Source: Streptomyces nojiriensis
Lineage (GTDB): Bacteria; Actinomycetota; Actinomycetes; Streptomycetales; Streptomycetaceae
Length of the DNA stretch: 64,000 nt
NCBI RefSeq assembly: GCF_017639205.1
Contig: NZ_CP071139.1
Location: 5,889,501-5,953,500, forward strand
Direction: 5' to 3'
The notes under the pieces were generated by a model. The model ran no database searches and had not been told where the DNA came from. It worked only from the letters and a program-made list of their open reading frames with translations. Both the position numbers and the translations under genes were made by a program. Positions 7,308 to 16,886 of the stretch are shown here, piece by piece; position 1 is the stretch's first letter, and every line of letters starts with the position of its first letter.

Positions 7308-8951
7308 ATGGCCAGGGAATTCCAACGCGGCCACAAGGCCAAGATCAGTGATCTCACGGCGGGCACCGATCTGTACGTAGGCGTCCAGATCGCCGGATCC
7401 GGGCTCGCCTTCGACATCAGCTGTTTCGGCCTCGACGCCAACGAGCAGCTGTCGGACGACCGTTACTTCGTCTTCTTCAATCAGCCGAAGTCGCCGGAAG
7501 AGTCCATTCAGCAACTCGGTGCGCAGTCCGGCGACACCGAATCCTTCCGGGTGACGCTGGACCGCATTCCGGCGTCCATCCACAAACTGTCCTTCACCGC
7601 CACCATCGACGGTGCCGGACAGATGTCGCAGATCGGCCCCGGCTACATCCGGATCGTGGCCGGCGGCGAAGAGGTCGTCCGCTACGCGTTCACCGGCTCG
7701 GAGTTCACCACCGAGCGGGCCGTGATGCTCGGCGACTTCTACCTGAAGGACGTGTGGCGCTTCGCCGCCGTCGGCCAGGGCTTCGACGGCGGGCTCGACG
7801 CGCTGCTGCGGAACTTCGGCGGCGAGGTCGCCGAGGACCCGCAGCCGGCGCAGCAGGCCCCGGCCGCCGCCTCGCCCGGGTTCGCCCCGCCGCCGCAGGC
7901 GGCCGCCCCGGCCCCGGCCTTCGGCGCCCCGGCCCCCGCCCAGCAGGCCCCGGCCCCCGCGCCGTCCTTCGGCGCGCCCGTGCCCGCGCCCGGCGCCGTC
8001 CCGCAGCCGCAGTACCAGCAGCCCGCGGCCCCGGCCCCGGTGCACGCCGCGCCCACCATGGCCGCGCCGCTCGCCCCGCCGGCCCCCGCCCCGTACGGCC
8101 AGCCGCCGCAGCCGTCCTACGGCCAGGTGCCGCCGCCCGCCCCGGCCCCCGCGCCCTACGGGCAGCCGCCGCAGCAGCCCTCGTACGGCCAGGTCCCCGG
8201 CCAGCAGCCGCCCCCGTACGGCCAGCAGCAGCCCGCCTTCGGCCAGCAGCCGCCGCAGTACGCGCAGCAGCCGCAGCAGGCGGCCGCCGGAGCGGGCCTC
8301 GCCGCCGCGCTCCAGCCGTACAAGGAAGCCCCCACCGGCACCCGCTGGACCCCGCAGAACCAGCAGCTCATGCGCGTCGACCTGTCCATGGGCGGCCAGG
8401 CCGTCCTCGCCCGCCAGGGCAGCATGGTCCTCTACCAGGGCAAGGTCGACTTCAGCTACAAGGGCGCGGGCTTCGCCGGCCGCATCGTCGGCAACGCCAC
8501 CGGCCAGGAGATGCAGCTCATGCGCTGCACCGGCCGCGGCCAGGTCTTCCTCGCGGAGAACGGCGCCCACCTGCACGCCATCGAGCTGCAGGGCGACGGG
8601 ATCTGCGTCTCCGCCGAGGCCGTCCTCGCCTTCGACGAGTCGCTCCAGCACGAGGTCCGCCGCATCGAGGGCCACGGCATCCCCGGCGGCGCCCTGTTCA
8701 CCATGCAGTTCCAGGGCACCGGCACGGTCATCGTCAAGACGCACGGCGTCCCGGTGGTCCTGCCCGTCACCCCGACCACCTTCGCGGACAGCAACGCCAT
8801 CGTCGCGTGGTCCTCCGCCTCGCAGGTGATCATCTCCAGCCAGGTCCGGCTGCGGCGCAACGCCTACCCCGGCCACAGCGGGGAGACCGTGAACCTCCAG
8901 TTCCGCGGCGCTCCCGGCAACTTCATCGTCGTCCAGCCGTACGAGGTCTGA
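7308..8951 (+). CDS. TerD-domain protein fused to a C-terminal AIM24 domain
   Basis: The first ~175 of 547 residues form a TerD/TerZ-type domain (GHKAKISDL; LYVGVQIAGSGLAFDISCFG; LSDDRYFVFFNQPKSPE; SFTATIDG), a calcium-binding fold of the tellurite and stress-response family. Residues about 180-345 are a Pro/Gln/Ala-rich linker with repeated PYGQ and SYGQV units. The last ~200 residues form an AIM24 (TIGR00266-like) beta domain (LARQGSMVLYQGKVDF). ATG 7308 has GGGATGGGGGA upstream. It heads an apparent three-gene operon with two stand-alone AIM24 proteins. The role is likely cell-envelope or stress related but unproven. Confidence 0.88.
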   Translation: MAREFQRGHKAKISDLTAGTDLYVGVQIAGSGLAFDISCFGLDANEQLSDDRYFVFFNQPKSPEESIQQLGAQSGDTESFRVTLDRIPASIHKLSFTATIDGAGQMSQIGPGYIRIVAGGEEVVRYAFTGSEFTTERAVMLGDFYLKDVWRFAAVGQGFDGGLDALLRNFGGEVAEDPQPAQQAPAAASPGFAPPPQAAAPAPAFGAPAPAQQAPAPAPSFGAPVPAPGAVPQPQYQQPAAPAPVHAAPTMAAPLAPPAPAPYGQPPQPSYGQVPPPAPAPAPYGQPPQQPSYGQVPGQQPPPYGQQQPAFGQQPPQYAQQPQQAAAGAGLAAALQPYKEAPTGTRWTPQNQQLMRVDLSMGGQAVLARQGSMVLYQGKVDFSYKGAGFAGRIVGNATGQEMQLMRCTGRGQVFLAENGAHLHAIELQGDGICVSAEAVLAFDESLQHEVRRIEGHGIPGGALFTMQFQGTGTVIVKTHGVPVVLPVTPTTFADSNAIVAWSSASQVIISSQVRLRRNAYPGHSGETVNLQFRGAPGNFIVVQPYEV

Positions 8952-8962
8952 GGGAGCCCGAC

Positions 8963-9652
8963 ATGAACGCAATGAACCAGCAACTCGCGGGCTTCGCCCC
9001 GACCCCCGTCACGGCCCGCATGGAGAACCACGGCCGGGCCATGCTCAAGGTCGCCATGCAGAGCGGCCAGGACCTCTTCGCCCGCACCGGCTCGATGGTC
9101 GCCTACGAGGGCTTCGTCCAGTACGAGCCGAACCCGCCGGCCGTCCGCCAGATGGCCTCGCAGTGGATCACCGGCGAAGGCGCACCGCTGATGAAGTGCA
9201 CCGGCGACGGCCTGCTCTACCTGGCCGACTACGGCGCCGACGTGGTCGTCATCAACCTCAACAACGACTCGCTCTCGGTCAACGGCACCAACCTGCTCGC
9301 CTTCGACGCGCACCTCCAGTGGGGCGTCGAGCGCGTCAAGGGTCTCGCCAAGTTCGCCGGCCAGGGCCTGTTCAACGTGCAGATCGCGGGCACCGGGTGG
9401 GTCGCCCTGACCTCCCGAGGCACCCCGATCGTGGTCGACTGCGGCCGCGGCGAGGACGAGACGTACGTCGACCCCGACGCGCTCGTCGCCTGGTCGCCGA
9501 ATCTCAAGGTCAAGGGCAAGCGCAGCTTCAAGGCCTCGTCGATGATCGGCCGGGGCAGCGGGGAGGCCTACCAGATGGCCTTCTCCGGCCAGGGCATCGT
9601 CGTCGTACAGCCCAGCGAGGACAGCACCGACCGGCTCCGGGCCCGGGGCTGA
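8963..9652 (+). CDS. AIM24 family protein (second of three)
   Basis: This 229-residue protein is a stand-alone AIM24 domain: LFARTGSMVAYEGFVQY near residue 40, PLMKCTGDGLLYLADYGADV near 75 and VVVQPSE at the end. It starts 11 bases after the TerD-AIM24 gene with GGGAG upstream. AIM24 domains occur in a mitochondrial inner-membrane organisation protein and in many bacterial proteins of unknown job. The pairing with a TerD fusion suggests these products assemble together. Confidence 0.88.
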   Translation: MNAMNQQLAGFAPTPVTARMENHGRAMLKVAMQSGQDLFARTGSMVAYEGFVQYEPNPPAVRQMASQWITGEGAPLMKCTGDGLLYLADYGADVVVINLNNDSLSVNGTNLLAFDAHLQWGVERVKGLAKFAGQGLFNVQIAGTGWVALTSRGTPIVVDCGRGEDETYVDPDALVAWSPNLKVKGKRSFKASSMIGRGSGEAYQMAFSGQGIVVVQPSEDSTDRLRARG

Positions 9653-9669
9653 GGGGGAGCGGACACATC

Positions 9670-10425
9670 ATGCAGAGCGCACTTTTCGCCCACGCCGAGG
9701 CGCAGTCCCAGGAGCGGTACGCCATCCAGAACCCGCAGCTGCTGCGGGTCTCGCTGACGGGCTCCGACGACGTACTCGCCCGCAAGGGCGCGATGGTCGC
9801 CTACCAGGGACTCATCGACTTCGACGGCGAGTACCAGAGCACGAGCCAGCGCAACGCCCGCAGCCGCACCGGCGAGGGCCTGGACCTCATGCGCTGCTCC
9901 GGGCAGGGCACGGTCTACCTGGCCAACCTGGCCCAGTACGTCCACGTCGTGGACGTGGACCAGGACGGCCTCACGGTCGACAGCAGCTATGTGCTGGCCC
10001 TGGACTCCACCCTGCACACCGAGGTCATCGCGGTGGACAGCCAGTACGGGATCTCCGGCTCGGGCAAGTACCAGCTCAACATCTCCGGCCGCGGCAAGGT
10101 CGCGCTGATGACCTCCGGGCAGCCGCTGATGATGCACGTCACGCCCGACAAGTACGTCAATGTCGACGCGGACGCCATCGTGGCCTGGTCCACGTCGCTG
10201 CGGGTCCAGATGCAGGCCCAGACGCACTCCAGCGGGGTGTGGCGGCGGCGCGGCAACACCGGCGAGGGCTGGGAGCTGAGCTTCCTCGGCACCGGCTTCG
10301 CGCTGGTGCAGCCCAGCGAGGTGCTGCCGCCGCAGAACGCGCAGCTCGGCCAGGGCGTCGCCGCGCAGTTCGGCATGGGCCAGCACGGCTCGCACGCGCA
10401 GAACCAGAACAACGCCTGGAACTGA
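9670..10425 (+). CDS. AIM24 family protein (third of three)
   Basis: The 251-residue AIM24 protein starts at ATG 9670, 17 bases after the previous stop with GGGGGAG upstream. It repeats the family motifs (LARKGAMVAYQGLIDF; LMRCSGQGTVYLANL; ALVQPSEVLPP) and ends in a Gln/Asn/His-rich tail. It is diverged from the other two copies, so the array is an old duplication. A strong terminator follows. Confidence 0.88.
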   Translation: MQSALFAHAEAQSQERYAIQNPQLLRVSLTGSDDVLARKGAMVAYQGLIDFDGEYQSTSQRNARSRTGEGLDLMRCSGQGTVYLANLAQYVHVVDVDQDGLTVDSSYVLALDSTLHTEVIAVDSQYGISGSGKYQLNISGRGKVALMTSGQPLMMHVTPDKYVNVDADAIVAWSTSLRVQMQAQTHSSGVWRRRGNTGEGWELSFLGTGFALVQPSEVLPPQNAQLGQGVAAQFGMGQHGSHAQNQNNAWN

Positions 10426-10437
10426 CGGTTCCCGGCA

Positions 10438-10477
10438 CGGCGAAGGGGCGGCCCCGCACGGGACCGCCCCTTCGCCG
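10438..10477. terminator. Bidirectional terminator between AIM24 and NUDIX genes
   Basis: A perfect 14-bp stem, 10438-10451 with 10464-10477, stands between the convergent ends at 10425 and 10495. It can serve both strands. Confidence 0.8.
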
Positions 10478-10494
10478 CATCCGCCTCGGCGGGC

Positions 10495-11025
10495 TCAGCC
10501 GCCGAGGCGGGCCAAGGTCGCCTCCAGCAGCCGTACGACGGACGTGTCGGCCACCGCCGCCACCTCCTCGTACGGGAACCAGCGCAGGTCCAGGGACTCC
10601 TCGCTGATCTCCGCCACCGCGCCGGCCGGAGCCAGCGCCGCGTACTGCACGTCCAGGTGCCAGTGGCACGGAGCCGGGATCGGATGCCGGTCCAGGCGCA
10701 CCGGCCCGCCCTCGAGCAGGGTCAGCCCCGATGCGATGCCCGACTCCTCCCGGGCCTCGCGCAGCGCCACGTCGGCGAGGGTCCGGTCACCGGGCTCGCA
10801 GTGGCCGCCCATCTGGAGCCACATGCCGAGCTTCTTGTGCAGGGTCAGCAGGACCCGCCCCCGCACCGGGTCGATCACCAGCGCGCTGCCCGTGACGTGC
10901 CCGGCCCCGCAGGGCTTGTAGACCCCGTCCGGGTGGGCCGCCAGGTGCTCCAGGTACAGATCGCGCAGCTCCGGCTGGTCCTCGTACGCCTTCAGGACGA
11001 GGACCGCGTCTTCGTGCAGGCTCAC
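10495..11025 (-). CDS. NUDIX hydrolase
   Basis: The 176-residue protein contains a NUDIX-like box near residue 76: GGHCEPGDRTLADVAL followed by REAREESGI, which fits GX5EX7REUXEEXGU closely. The likely reaction is hydrolysis of a nucleoside diphosphate-linked compound; the substrate cannot be told. It starts at GTG 11025, overlapping the stop of the upstream DUF2342 gene (GTGA), so the two genes are translationally coupled. Confidence 0.9.
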   Translation of the reverse strand: MSLHEDAVLVLKAYEDQPELRDLYLEHLAAHPDGVYKPCGAGHVTGSALVIDPVRGRVLLTLHKKLGMWLQMGGHCEPGDRTLADVALREAREESGIASGLTLLEGGPVRLDRHPIPAPCHWHLDVQYAALAPAGAVAEISEESLDLRWFPYEEVAAVADTSVVRLLEATLARLGG

Positions 11026-12428
11026 TTCTTCTCGTCGCCGTCCTGCTCGCGCTTCTCGGCGGCCTCGCCGAGCATCTTGTCGATCTCGGAGAAGTCCAGC
11101 TGCTCGCGGTGCACGAAGCCGTCCGGGTCGTCCAGGTCGGAGGCCGTCGGCAGCATGTCCGGGTGCTCCCAGAGGCCGTCGCGGCCGTCCACACCGCGCG
11201 CGTCCGTGAGGGAGGCCCACAGCCGCGAGGCGTCGCGCAGCCGGCGCGGGCGCAGCTCCAGGCCGATCAGCGTCGCGAAGGTCTGCTCCGCCGGGCCGCC
11301 CGAGGCGCGCCGCCGCCGCATGGTCTCGCGCATCGCGTCCGCCGAGGTCAGCCGGGGCTTGGCGGCCTCGTGCACCACCGCGTCGACCCAGCCCTCGACC
11401 AGCGCGAGTGCCGTCTCCAGGCGGGCGAGGGCGGCCTTCTGCTCGGGGGTGTCCTGCGGCTGGAACATGCCGCCCTGGAGCGCTTCCTGCAGCTGCTCCG
11501 GGTTGGACGGGTCCAGCTGGCCGACGACGTCCTCCAGCTTGGAGGTGTCGACCTTGATGCCGCGGGCATAGCCCTCGACCGCGCCGAACAGGTGCGAGCG
11601 CAGCCACGGCACGTGGGCGAAGAGCCGGGCGTGGGCCGCCTCGCGCAGGGCCAGGTAGAGCCGTACCTCGTCCGGGGGCACGCCCAGGTCCTTGCCGAAG
11701 CTCTCGATGTTCAGCGGCAGCAGCGCGGCCTTCCCGGCCGGGCCCAGCGGCAGGCCGATGTCCGTCGAGCCGACGACCTCGCCCGCGAGGGTGCCGACGG
11801 CCTGGCCGATCTGCTGGCCGAACATGGCGCCGCCCATGGAGCGCATCATGCCGAGCAGCGGCCCCGCCATGGCCTGCATCTCCTCGGGCAGCACGCCGCC
11901 CATGGCCGCGCCGACCCGCTCCGCGACCGGGTCCACGAGCTCCTTCCACACCGGGAGGGTCGCCTCGACCCACTCGGCGCGGCTCCACGCCACGGCCGTG
12001 GTGGCGCCGGAGGGCAGCGAGGTCACACCGTCCAGCCAGTGGTCGGCGAGGCGCACGGCCTCCTCGACGGCGGACTTCTCGGCGACGCCGACGCTCGTGT
12101 CCTTCACGCCGTCCGCGGTGCCCTGCGCGACGGTCTGGCGGGCGATGTCCTTGGCCATGTCCCAGTTCACGGGACCGCCCTCGTAGCTCAGCATCTGGCC
12201 GAGCTGCTGGAAGGCGGCACCGAGGTCGTTCGGGTTCATCGAACCGAACATCGCGGCGAACGGGTTGTCCGCTCCGGGAGCGCCCGCCCCGCCCGGCAGA
12301 CCCATGCCGGGGAACCCGAAGGGATTCGCCGGGCCGCCCTGACCGCCCTGATTGCCCTTCTTCTTGCCATCGTCGCCGTTCTCCGGCTCCTCCGGCGGAA
12401 GGCCGAATCCGAATGGGGTGTCGCTCAC
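11022..12428 (-). CDS. DUF2342/TIGR03624 zincin-like protein
   Basis: This 468-residue protein belongs to the actinobacterial family annotated as putative hydrolase or zinc-dependent metalloprotease (TIGR03624, DUF2342). The N-terminal 60 residues are a Gly/Pro/Asn-rich tail, followed by a long alpha-helical core with LREAAHARLFAHVPWL near residue 250, where the family's metal site is expected. No classical HExxH is visible, so protease activity is unproven. GTG 12428 has GAGGAAACCC upstream. Confidence 0.85.
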   Translation of the reverse strand: MSDTPFGFGLPPEEPENGDDGKKKGNQGGQGGPANPFGFPGMGLPGGAGAPGADNPFAAMFGSMNPNDLGAAFQQLGQMLSYEGGPVNWDMAKDIARQTVAQGTADGVKDTSVGVAEKSAVEEAVRLADHWLDGVTSLPSGATTAVAWSRAEWVEATLPVWKELVDPVAERVGAAMGGVLPEEMQAMAGPLLGMMRSMGGAMFGQQIGQAVGTLAGEVVGSTDIGLPLGPAGKAALLPLNIESFGKDLGVPPDEVRLYLALREAAHARLFAHVPWLRSHLFGAVEGYARGIKVDTSKLEDVVGQLDPSNPEQLQEALQGGMFQPQDTPEQKAALARLETALALVEGWVDAVVHEAAKPRLTSADAMRETMRRRRASGGPAEQTFATLIGLELRPRRLRDASRLWASLTDARGVDGRDGLWEHPDMLPTASDLDDPDGFVHREQLDFSEIDKMLGEAAEKREQDGDEKK

Positions 12429-12570
12429 GGGTTTCCTCGGCTCGTAGGGCCGCCGGCGGGAGCCGACGGGCAATGGTCCGACAACACCACCCAGCGTAGA
12501 CACCGCGGCCGCATCCGGGCTCGGTGCTCCGCCGACTCCTGGGCTGCGGCAGGATGGACATCACCTGGTG

Positions 12571-12591
12571 GGTACGCGTCACGACGCGTCC
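12571..12591. promoter_or_regulatory. ACGCGT repeat in the divergent promoter region
   Basis: Two ACGCGT palindromes (12574-12579 and 12584-12589), bracketed by GG and CC, form an inverted repeat between the divergent DUF2342 and epimerase genes. It could be an operator, but no regulator is identified. Confidence 0.3.
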
Positions 12592-12620
12592 CTACTGAAG
12601 ACAACCGCTGGAGACGCCCG

Positions 12621-13787
12621 GTGAGTTCCCCAGATCCGCAGTTTCGCGCGATGCACGACGACGAAAACAGCTCCGAGCACGGTGACGGCGCCCCCGGCGT
12701 TCGCCAGCCGCGAAACCCGGAGGGAATCCGCCGGCGCAGCCCGGTGATCGCCGTGACCGGCGCCGCCTCGGGAGTCGGCGCGGCCCTGGTGAGCCGCCTG
12801 GCCGCCTCCGACGAGGTCAAGCAGGTCGTCGCCATCGACGAGCGGCGGGGGGACTGCGCCGCCGCGCAGTGGCACATCCTCGACGTACGGGACCCCGCGA
12901 TCGCCGAGAAGCTGCGCGGCGCGGACGTCGTGGTCCACCTCGCGCTGGACCTCGACCTGGAGACCGACCCGGCCGCCCGCACGGCGTACAACGTGCGCGG
13001 CACCCAGACCGTCCTGACGGCCGCCGCCGCGGCCGGCGTGCACCGCGTCGTGCTCTGCACCTCGGCGATGGTCTACGGGGCCCTGCCGGACAACGACATC
13101 CCGCTGTCCGAGGACTCCGAGCTGCGGGCCACCGCCGAGGCGACCGGCGTCGGCGACCTGCTGGAGATCGAGCGCCTCGGCCGCCGGGCCCCGCGCGCGC
13201 ACCCCGGACTGAACGTCACCGTGATCCGTCCGGCCGTCCTGGTCGGCGGCACCGACACCGCCCTGACCCGGTACTTCGAGTCCCCGCGGCTGCTCGTCGT
13301 GGCGGGATCCCGCCCCACCTGGCAGTTCTGCCACGTGGACGACCTGGTCAGCGCCCTGGAGTACGCGGCCCTGGAGAAGGTCGAGGGCGAGCTGGCCGTG
13401 GGCTGCGAGGGGTGGCTGGAGCAGGAGGAGGTCGAGGAGCTGAGCGGCATCCGCCGCATGGAGCTCCCCTCCGCGGTCGCCCTGGGAGCGGCGGCCCGGC
13501 TGCACCGGATCGGTCTGACCCCGTCCCCGGCCGGGGACCTCGCCTACACGATGCACCCGTGGGTGGTCAGCGTCAGCGGGCTGCACGCGGCGGGCTGGCG
13601 GCCGCGCTGGACCAACGAGGAGGTGCTCGCCGAGCTGCTCCAGGAGGTCTCGGGCCGCCACACGGTCGCGGGCCGCCGGCTGGGCCGCAGGGACGCCGCC
13701 ACGGCCGCCGGTGCGGCGGGCGCGACGGTGGCGCTGCTGGGCGCGGCCGCCGCCGTCCGCCTGGCACGCAAGCGCCGCGGGATCTGA
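12621..13787 (+). CDS. NAD-dependent epimerase/extended SDR protein
   Basis: The 388-residue protein has a 40-residue charged leader, then VIAVTGAASGVGAALV (Rossmann GxxGxxG type) near residue 43, a DVRD acidic patch near 85, and an extended-SDR core ending near residue 340. The usual catalytic YxxxK is not evident: after CTSAMVYGA the sequence runs into ELRATAEATG. The C-terminal end has a hydrophobic Ala-rich stretch (AAGAAGATVALLGAAAAV) that may anchor it to the membrane. The start is GTG 12621 after CTGGAGACG. Confidence 0.8.
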   Translation: MSSPDPQFRAMHDDENSSEHGDGAPGVRQPRNPEGIRRRSPVIAVTGAASGVGAALVSRLAASDEVKQVVAIDERRGDCAAAQWHILDVRDPAIAEKLRGADVVVHLALDLDLETDPAARTAYNVRGTQTVLTAAAAAGVHRVVLCTSAMVYGALPDNDIPLSEDSELRATAEATGVGDLLEIERLGRRAPRAHPGLNVTVIRPAVLVGGTDTALTRYFESPRLLVVAGSRPTWQFCHVDDLVSALEYAALEKVEGELAVGCEGWLEQEEVEELSGIRRMELPSAVALGAAARLHRIGLTPSPAGDLAYTMHPWVVSVSGLHAAGWRPRWTNEEVLAELLQEVSGRHTVAGRRLGRRDAATAAGAAGATVALLGAAAAVRLARKRRGI

Positions 13788-13830
13788 CCGGCCCCCGCCC
13801 CGGCTCCGGCGCCGCGCACGCCGTCCGGCC

Positions 13831-13861
13831 GGGCGGACCGCAGGGTTCCGCGGGTCCGCCC
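13831..13861 (+). terminator. Terminator after the epimerase gene
   Basis: A 9-bp stem, GGGCGGACC at 13831-13839 with 13853-13861, has a partly paired GC-rich loop. It is positioned 44 bases after the epimerase stop. Confidence 0.6.
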
Positions 13862-13943
13862 TGTAGGAGGCTCCCAAGGCGGCGCCCGCGCCCCGGGCGA
13901 ATCTGCTATTTCGCCGTGTCAGCGGCTAGGGCACGATGAGGGC

Positions 13944-14405
<462 letters not shown>

Positions 14406-14457
14406 GGCTCCGGCTACGCAGGCCCGCCGGGAGGAGTCCGGCCTTCAAGGAGGGCGT

Positions 14458-14535
14458 CGTTCAGCGACGGCACCGAGGAGTGGGTCGGCGCCTGCTGAGG
14501 CTCCGGCCGCGCAGGCCCGCCGGGAGGAGTCCGGC
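14458..14535 (+). repeat. Tandem duplication copy 2
   Basis: The second copy of the 78-bp moaE tail unit is separated from the first by 15 bases. It has no start of its own, so it is a non-coding duplicate. The rest of the gap from 14536 to 14721 holds only AGGGAGG, the ribosome binding site of the next gene; I see no other signal there. Confidence 0.9.
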
Positions 14536-14721
14536 ACGGCCGGGCGAAGCCCGTGAGGCGCTCCGGCGCCGACTGAACCCCCGGTCACGGAACGCCACCC
14601 GGAAGGCGGTAGCCTCGCACCCGTTCGGCCGCGCAACACGCCCTCGATTTGCGTAACCCCCCCATGGGCACGAGCGTTGAAGCCACCAACGAAACGTACT
14701 TCGGGGTAGGGAGGCACGCCC

Positions 14722-14937
14722 ATGGCGTCTTTGGCGTGGTTGCTGATTCCGCTGTTCGCCGCGATCGGAGCGGCGATATGGGGCAGCTGGGCGGCACGCG
14801 ACCGCACACAGGGTGACATATCCGAGCTCGCGGGTTATGCCCGGTTCCGGGAAGCCATGGCCAACGCCGATCAGGCGAGGGTGAAGGCCGACGCCCATTC
14901 CTCCTCGTCCGCCCACTCCGCCTCCGACGCCGTCTGA
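14722..14937 (+). CDS. Small single-pass membrane protein, 71 aa
   Basis: ATG 14722 follows GTAGGGAGGCACGCCC. Residues 3-24 form one hydrophobic helix (LAWLLIPLFAAIGAAIW), followed by a charged segment with a basic patch and a Ser/Ala/His-rich tail. Similar short proteins are found in many streptomycetes; no function is known. It lies upstream of the PDZ-Lon protease gene in the same direction. Confidence 0.75.
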   Translation: MASLAWLLIPLFAAIGAAIWGSWAARDRTQGDISELAGYARFREAMANADQARVKADAHSSSSAHSASDAV

Positions 14938-15082
14938 GGCGTCCGCCGCCGTTCGACGCTCCGCGTCCGTCCCGCTCCGGTCCGCCGCCGTCGGTGAGAT
15001 TCCGCTGAGAGTTTCGCGTGCGGACCCCGTACGGACCGGCCCCGAGGGCCGCCCGCCAGGGCCGTCCCGTACTGTCGGATCC

Positions 15083-16168
15083 ATGCCACGCCGCACCGCG
15101 ACGATGCTCGCTTCCACCCTGGTGCTGTTCGCGCTGCTCTGCGCAGGGGTGTTCATCAAGGTCCCGTACTCCGAGATGAGCCCCGGCCCGACGGTGAACA
15201 CGCTCGGGGACTCGCACGGCGCGCCCGTCCTCAACATCGCCGGACGCAAGACGTACCCGACCAGCGGTCACCTCAACATGACCACGGTCCGCGTCACCGG
15301 TGCGGACTACGACATGAGCCTGGTGGAAGCGGTCTACGGCTGGCTGGCCGGCGACAACATCGTCGTCCCGCACGAGAACCTCTACCCGAACGGGAAGACG
15401 GAGGCGGAGTCCACCCAGGAGAACGCCGAGGAGTTCAGCCAGTCGCAGCAGAGCGCCAAGGTGGCGGCCCTGAAGCAGCTCGGCATCCCGGTCACCGCCC
15501 GGGTGATCGTCTCCACCGTGGTCAAGGACAGCCCCGCCGAGGGCCGGCTGCACGCCGGGGACGTGATCAAGGCCGTGGACGGCACCGCCGTCACCGCACC
15601 CGAGGACGTGGCCAAGCTCGTCACCAAGCACAAGCCGGGCGAGCCGGTGGAGTTCACGATCGTGCCCGCCAAGGAGGCGACCGAGGCGGCGAAGGCCGGC
15701 AACAACGACCCCGCCACCTCGAAGCTGACAATCACCGCGGGCAAGGCGGAGGGCGACGGTCACGCCATCGTCGGCATCCGGGCCGGCACCGACCACACCT
15801 TCCCGTTCACGATCGACATCAAGCTCGCCGACGTCGGCGGCCCGAGCGCCGGGCTGATGTTCGCCCTCGGCATCGTCGACAAGCTCACCCCGGAGGACCT
15901 GACCGGCGGGAAGTTCGTCGCGGGCACCGGCACCATCGACGACGCGGGCAAGGTCGGCCCCATCGGCGGCATCCAGATGAAGACCATCGGCGCCCGCAAG
16001 GCCGGTGCCGAGTACTTCCTGACGCCCGCCGAGAACTGCGCCTCCGCGGCCTCCCACACCCCCGACGGGCTGACCCTGGTCAAGGTGTCCACCATCGACG
16101 ACGCCACGAAGGCACTGGAGAAGATCAGCAAGGGGGACACGGCCGGGCTGCCGCGGTGCACGCGCTAA
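15083..16168 (+). CDS. YlbL-like membrane-anchored PDZ-Lon protease
   Basis: The 361-residue protein has an N-terminal membrane anchor (residues 8-25), a PDZ domain (about 130-200, SPAEGRLHAGDVIKAVDG) and a C-terminal Lon-type S16 domain with the catalytic serine in GGPSAGLMFAL (near 253) and the lysine in KVGPIGGIQMKTIGARKAG (near 290-305). The family is thought to degrade secreted or membrane-associated substrates. The domain order and length are normal for actinobacterial YlbL proteins. Confidence 0.92.
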   Translation: MPRRTATMLASTLVLFALLCAGVFIKVPYSEMSPGPTVNTLGDSHGAPVLNIAGRKTYPTSGHLNMTTVRVTGADYDMSLVEAVYGWLAGDNIVVPHENLYPNGKTEAESTQENAEEFSQSQQSAKVAALKQLGIPVTARVIVSTVVKDSPAEGRLHAGDVIKAVDGTAVTAPEDVAKLVTKHKPGEPVEFTIVPAKEATEAAKAGNNDPATSKLTITAGKAEGDGHAIVGIRAGTDHTFPFTIDIKLADVGGPSAGLMFALGIVDKLTPEDLTGGKFVAGTGTIDDAGKVGPIGGIQMKTIGARKAGAEYFLTPAENCASAASHTPDGLTLVKVSTIDDATKALEKISKGDTAGLPRCTR

Positions 16169-16201
16169 CCCCGACCGTTCCGTCCCCCTGACGGGCAAGG
16201 C

Positions 16202-16771
16202 TTACGAGAAGGTCGCCGCCAGGGCCTCCGCGAGGCCGGGGACCAGGCCCGCACCGGTGAGGACCTCCGTCGAGGAGTCCTTCTCGCGCAGTCGTACGGC
16301 CGACTCGCGCGATCCGTCGCGCAGCACGGCCACGGTGAGGCGCACCTCCTGCCGCTCCGGGTGCCCGGCGACCCACTTCGCGAGCTGCTTGTCGTTCAGC
16401 CCCTCCGGTACGGAGGCCTCCGCGGACGGCGGCAGCATCAGCCGCTCCACCGTGAGGGCACAGCCGACGACGGCGTCGGGCCAGGCGATGGTGCCGAGGA
16501 ACTTGTCGAGCGGCGTCCCCTTCGGGACCTCGTCCTGCTCGATGGGGGTGAGGGAGGACTTGCCGGCGTCGTCCTGGTCGAGACCGAGCTGGCTCGCCAG
16601 CCGCGGCTCCTGCTTCTTGAGCCGGGCGGTGTCGACGAGGGCGAAGAGCCGCGCGGGCTTGTCCCAGCCGAGGCCGGCCGCGTACTCGTCGATCTCGAGG
16701 CAGGCGCGGGTGAGCGGGCCGGCCGCCATGGGGGTGCCGGGGGAAGGTGAAAGGTTGGACATGGGCAACAT
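16202..16771 (-). CDS. PPA1309 family protein
   Basis: The 189-residue protein belongs to the conserved actinobacterial PPA1309 family (LTRACLEIDEYAAGLGWDKPARLFALV near the start). Function unknown; no catalytic motif is evident. Two starts compete: ATG 16771 with AAAGGAGG four bases upstream, and ATG 16762 with a 13-base spacing. The first is preferred on spacing. Confidence 0.75.
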   Translation of the reverse strand: MLPMSNLSPSPGTPMAAGPLTRACLEIDEYAAGLGWDKPARLFALVDTARLKKQEPRLASQLGLDQDDAGKSSLTPIEQDEVPKGTPLDKFLGTIAWPDAVVGCALTVERLMLPPSAEASVPEGLNDKQLAKWVAGHPERQEVRLTVAVLRDGSRESAVRLREKDSSTEVLTGAGLVPGLAEALAATFS

Positions 16772-16795
16772 CCTGCCTCCTTTCCATCGATTACC

Positions 16796-16823
16796 GGGAA
16801 CTGACCGAAGCCTCAGTAAGTTG
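16796..16823 (+). promoter_or_regulatory. ECF sigma-type promoter before the UPF0182 gene
   Basis: GGGAAC at 16796-16801 is followed by an 18-base spacer and GTTG at 16820-16823. The layout is that of SigR/SigE-type ECF promoters (SigR prefers GGGAAT with N18 and GTT), and it would start transcription about 55 bases before the UPF0182 start codon. One base differs from the SigR form, so the sigma factor is uncertain. Confidence 0.45.
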
Positions 16824-16886
16824 CATGAGTGGGCCCTACGATCGGGGGCCCGTTCATTACCAGACTCAGCTTTCGAGGTGCGCACC

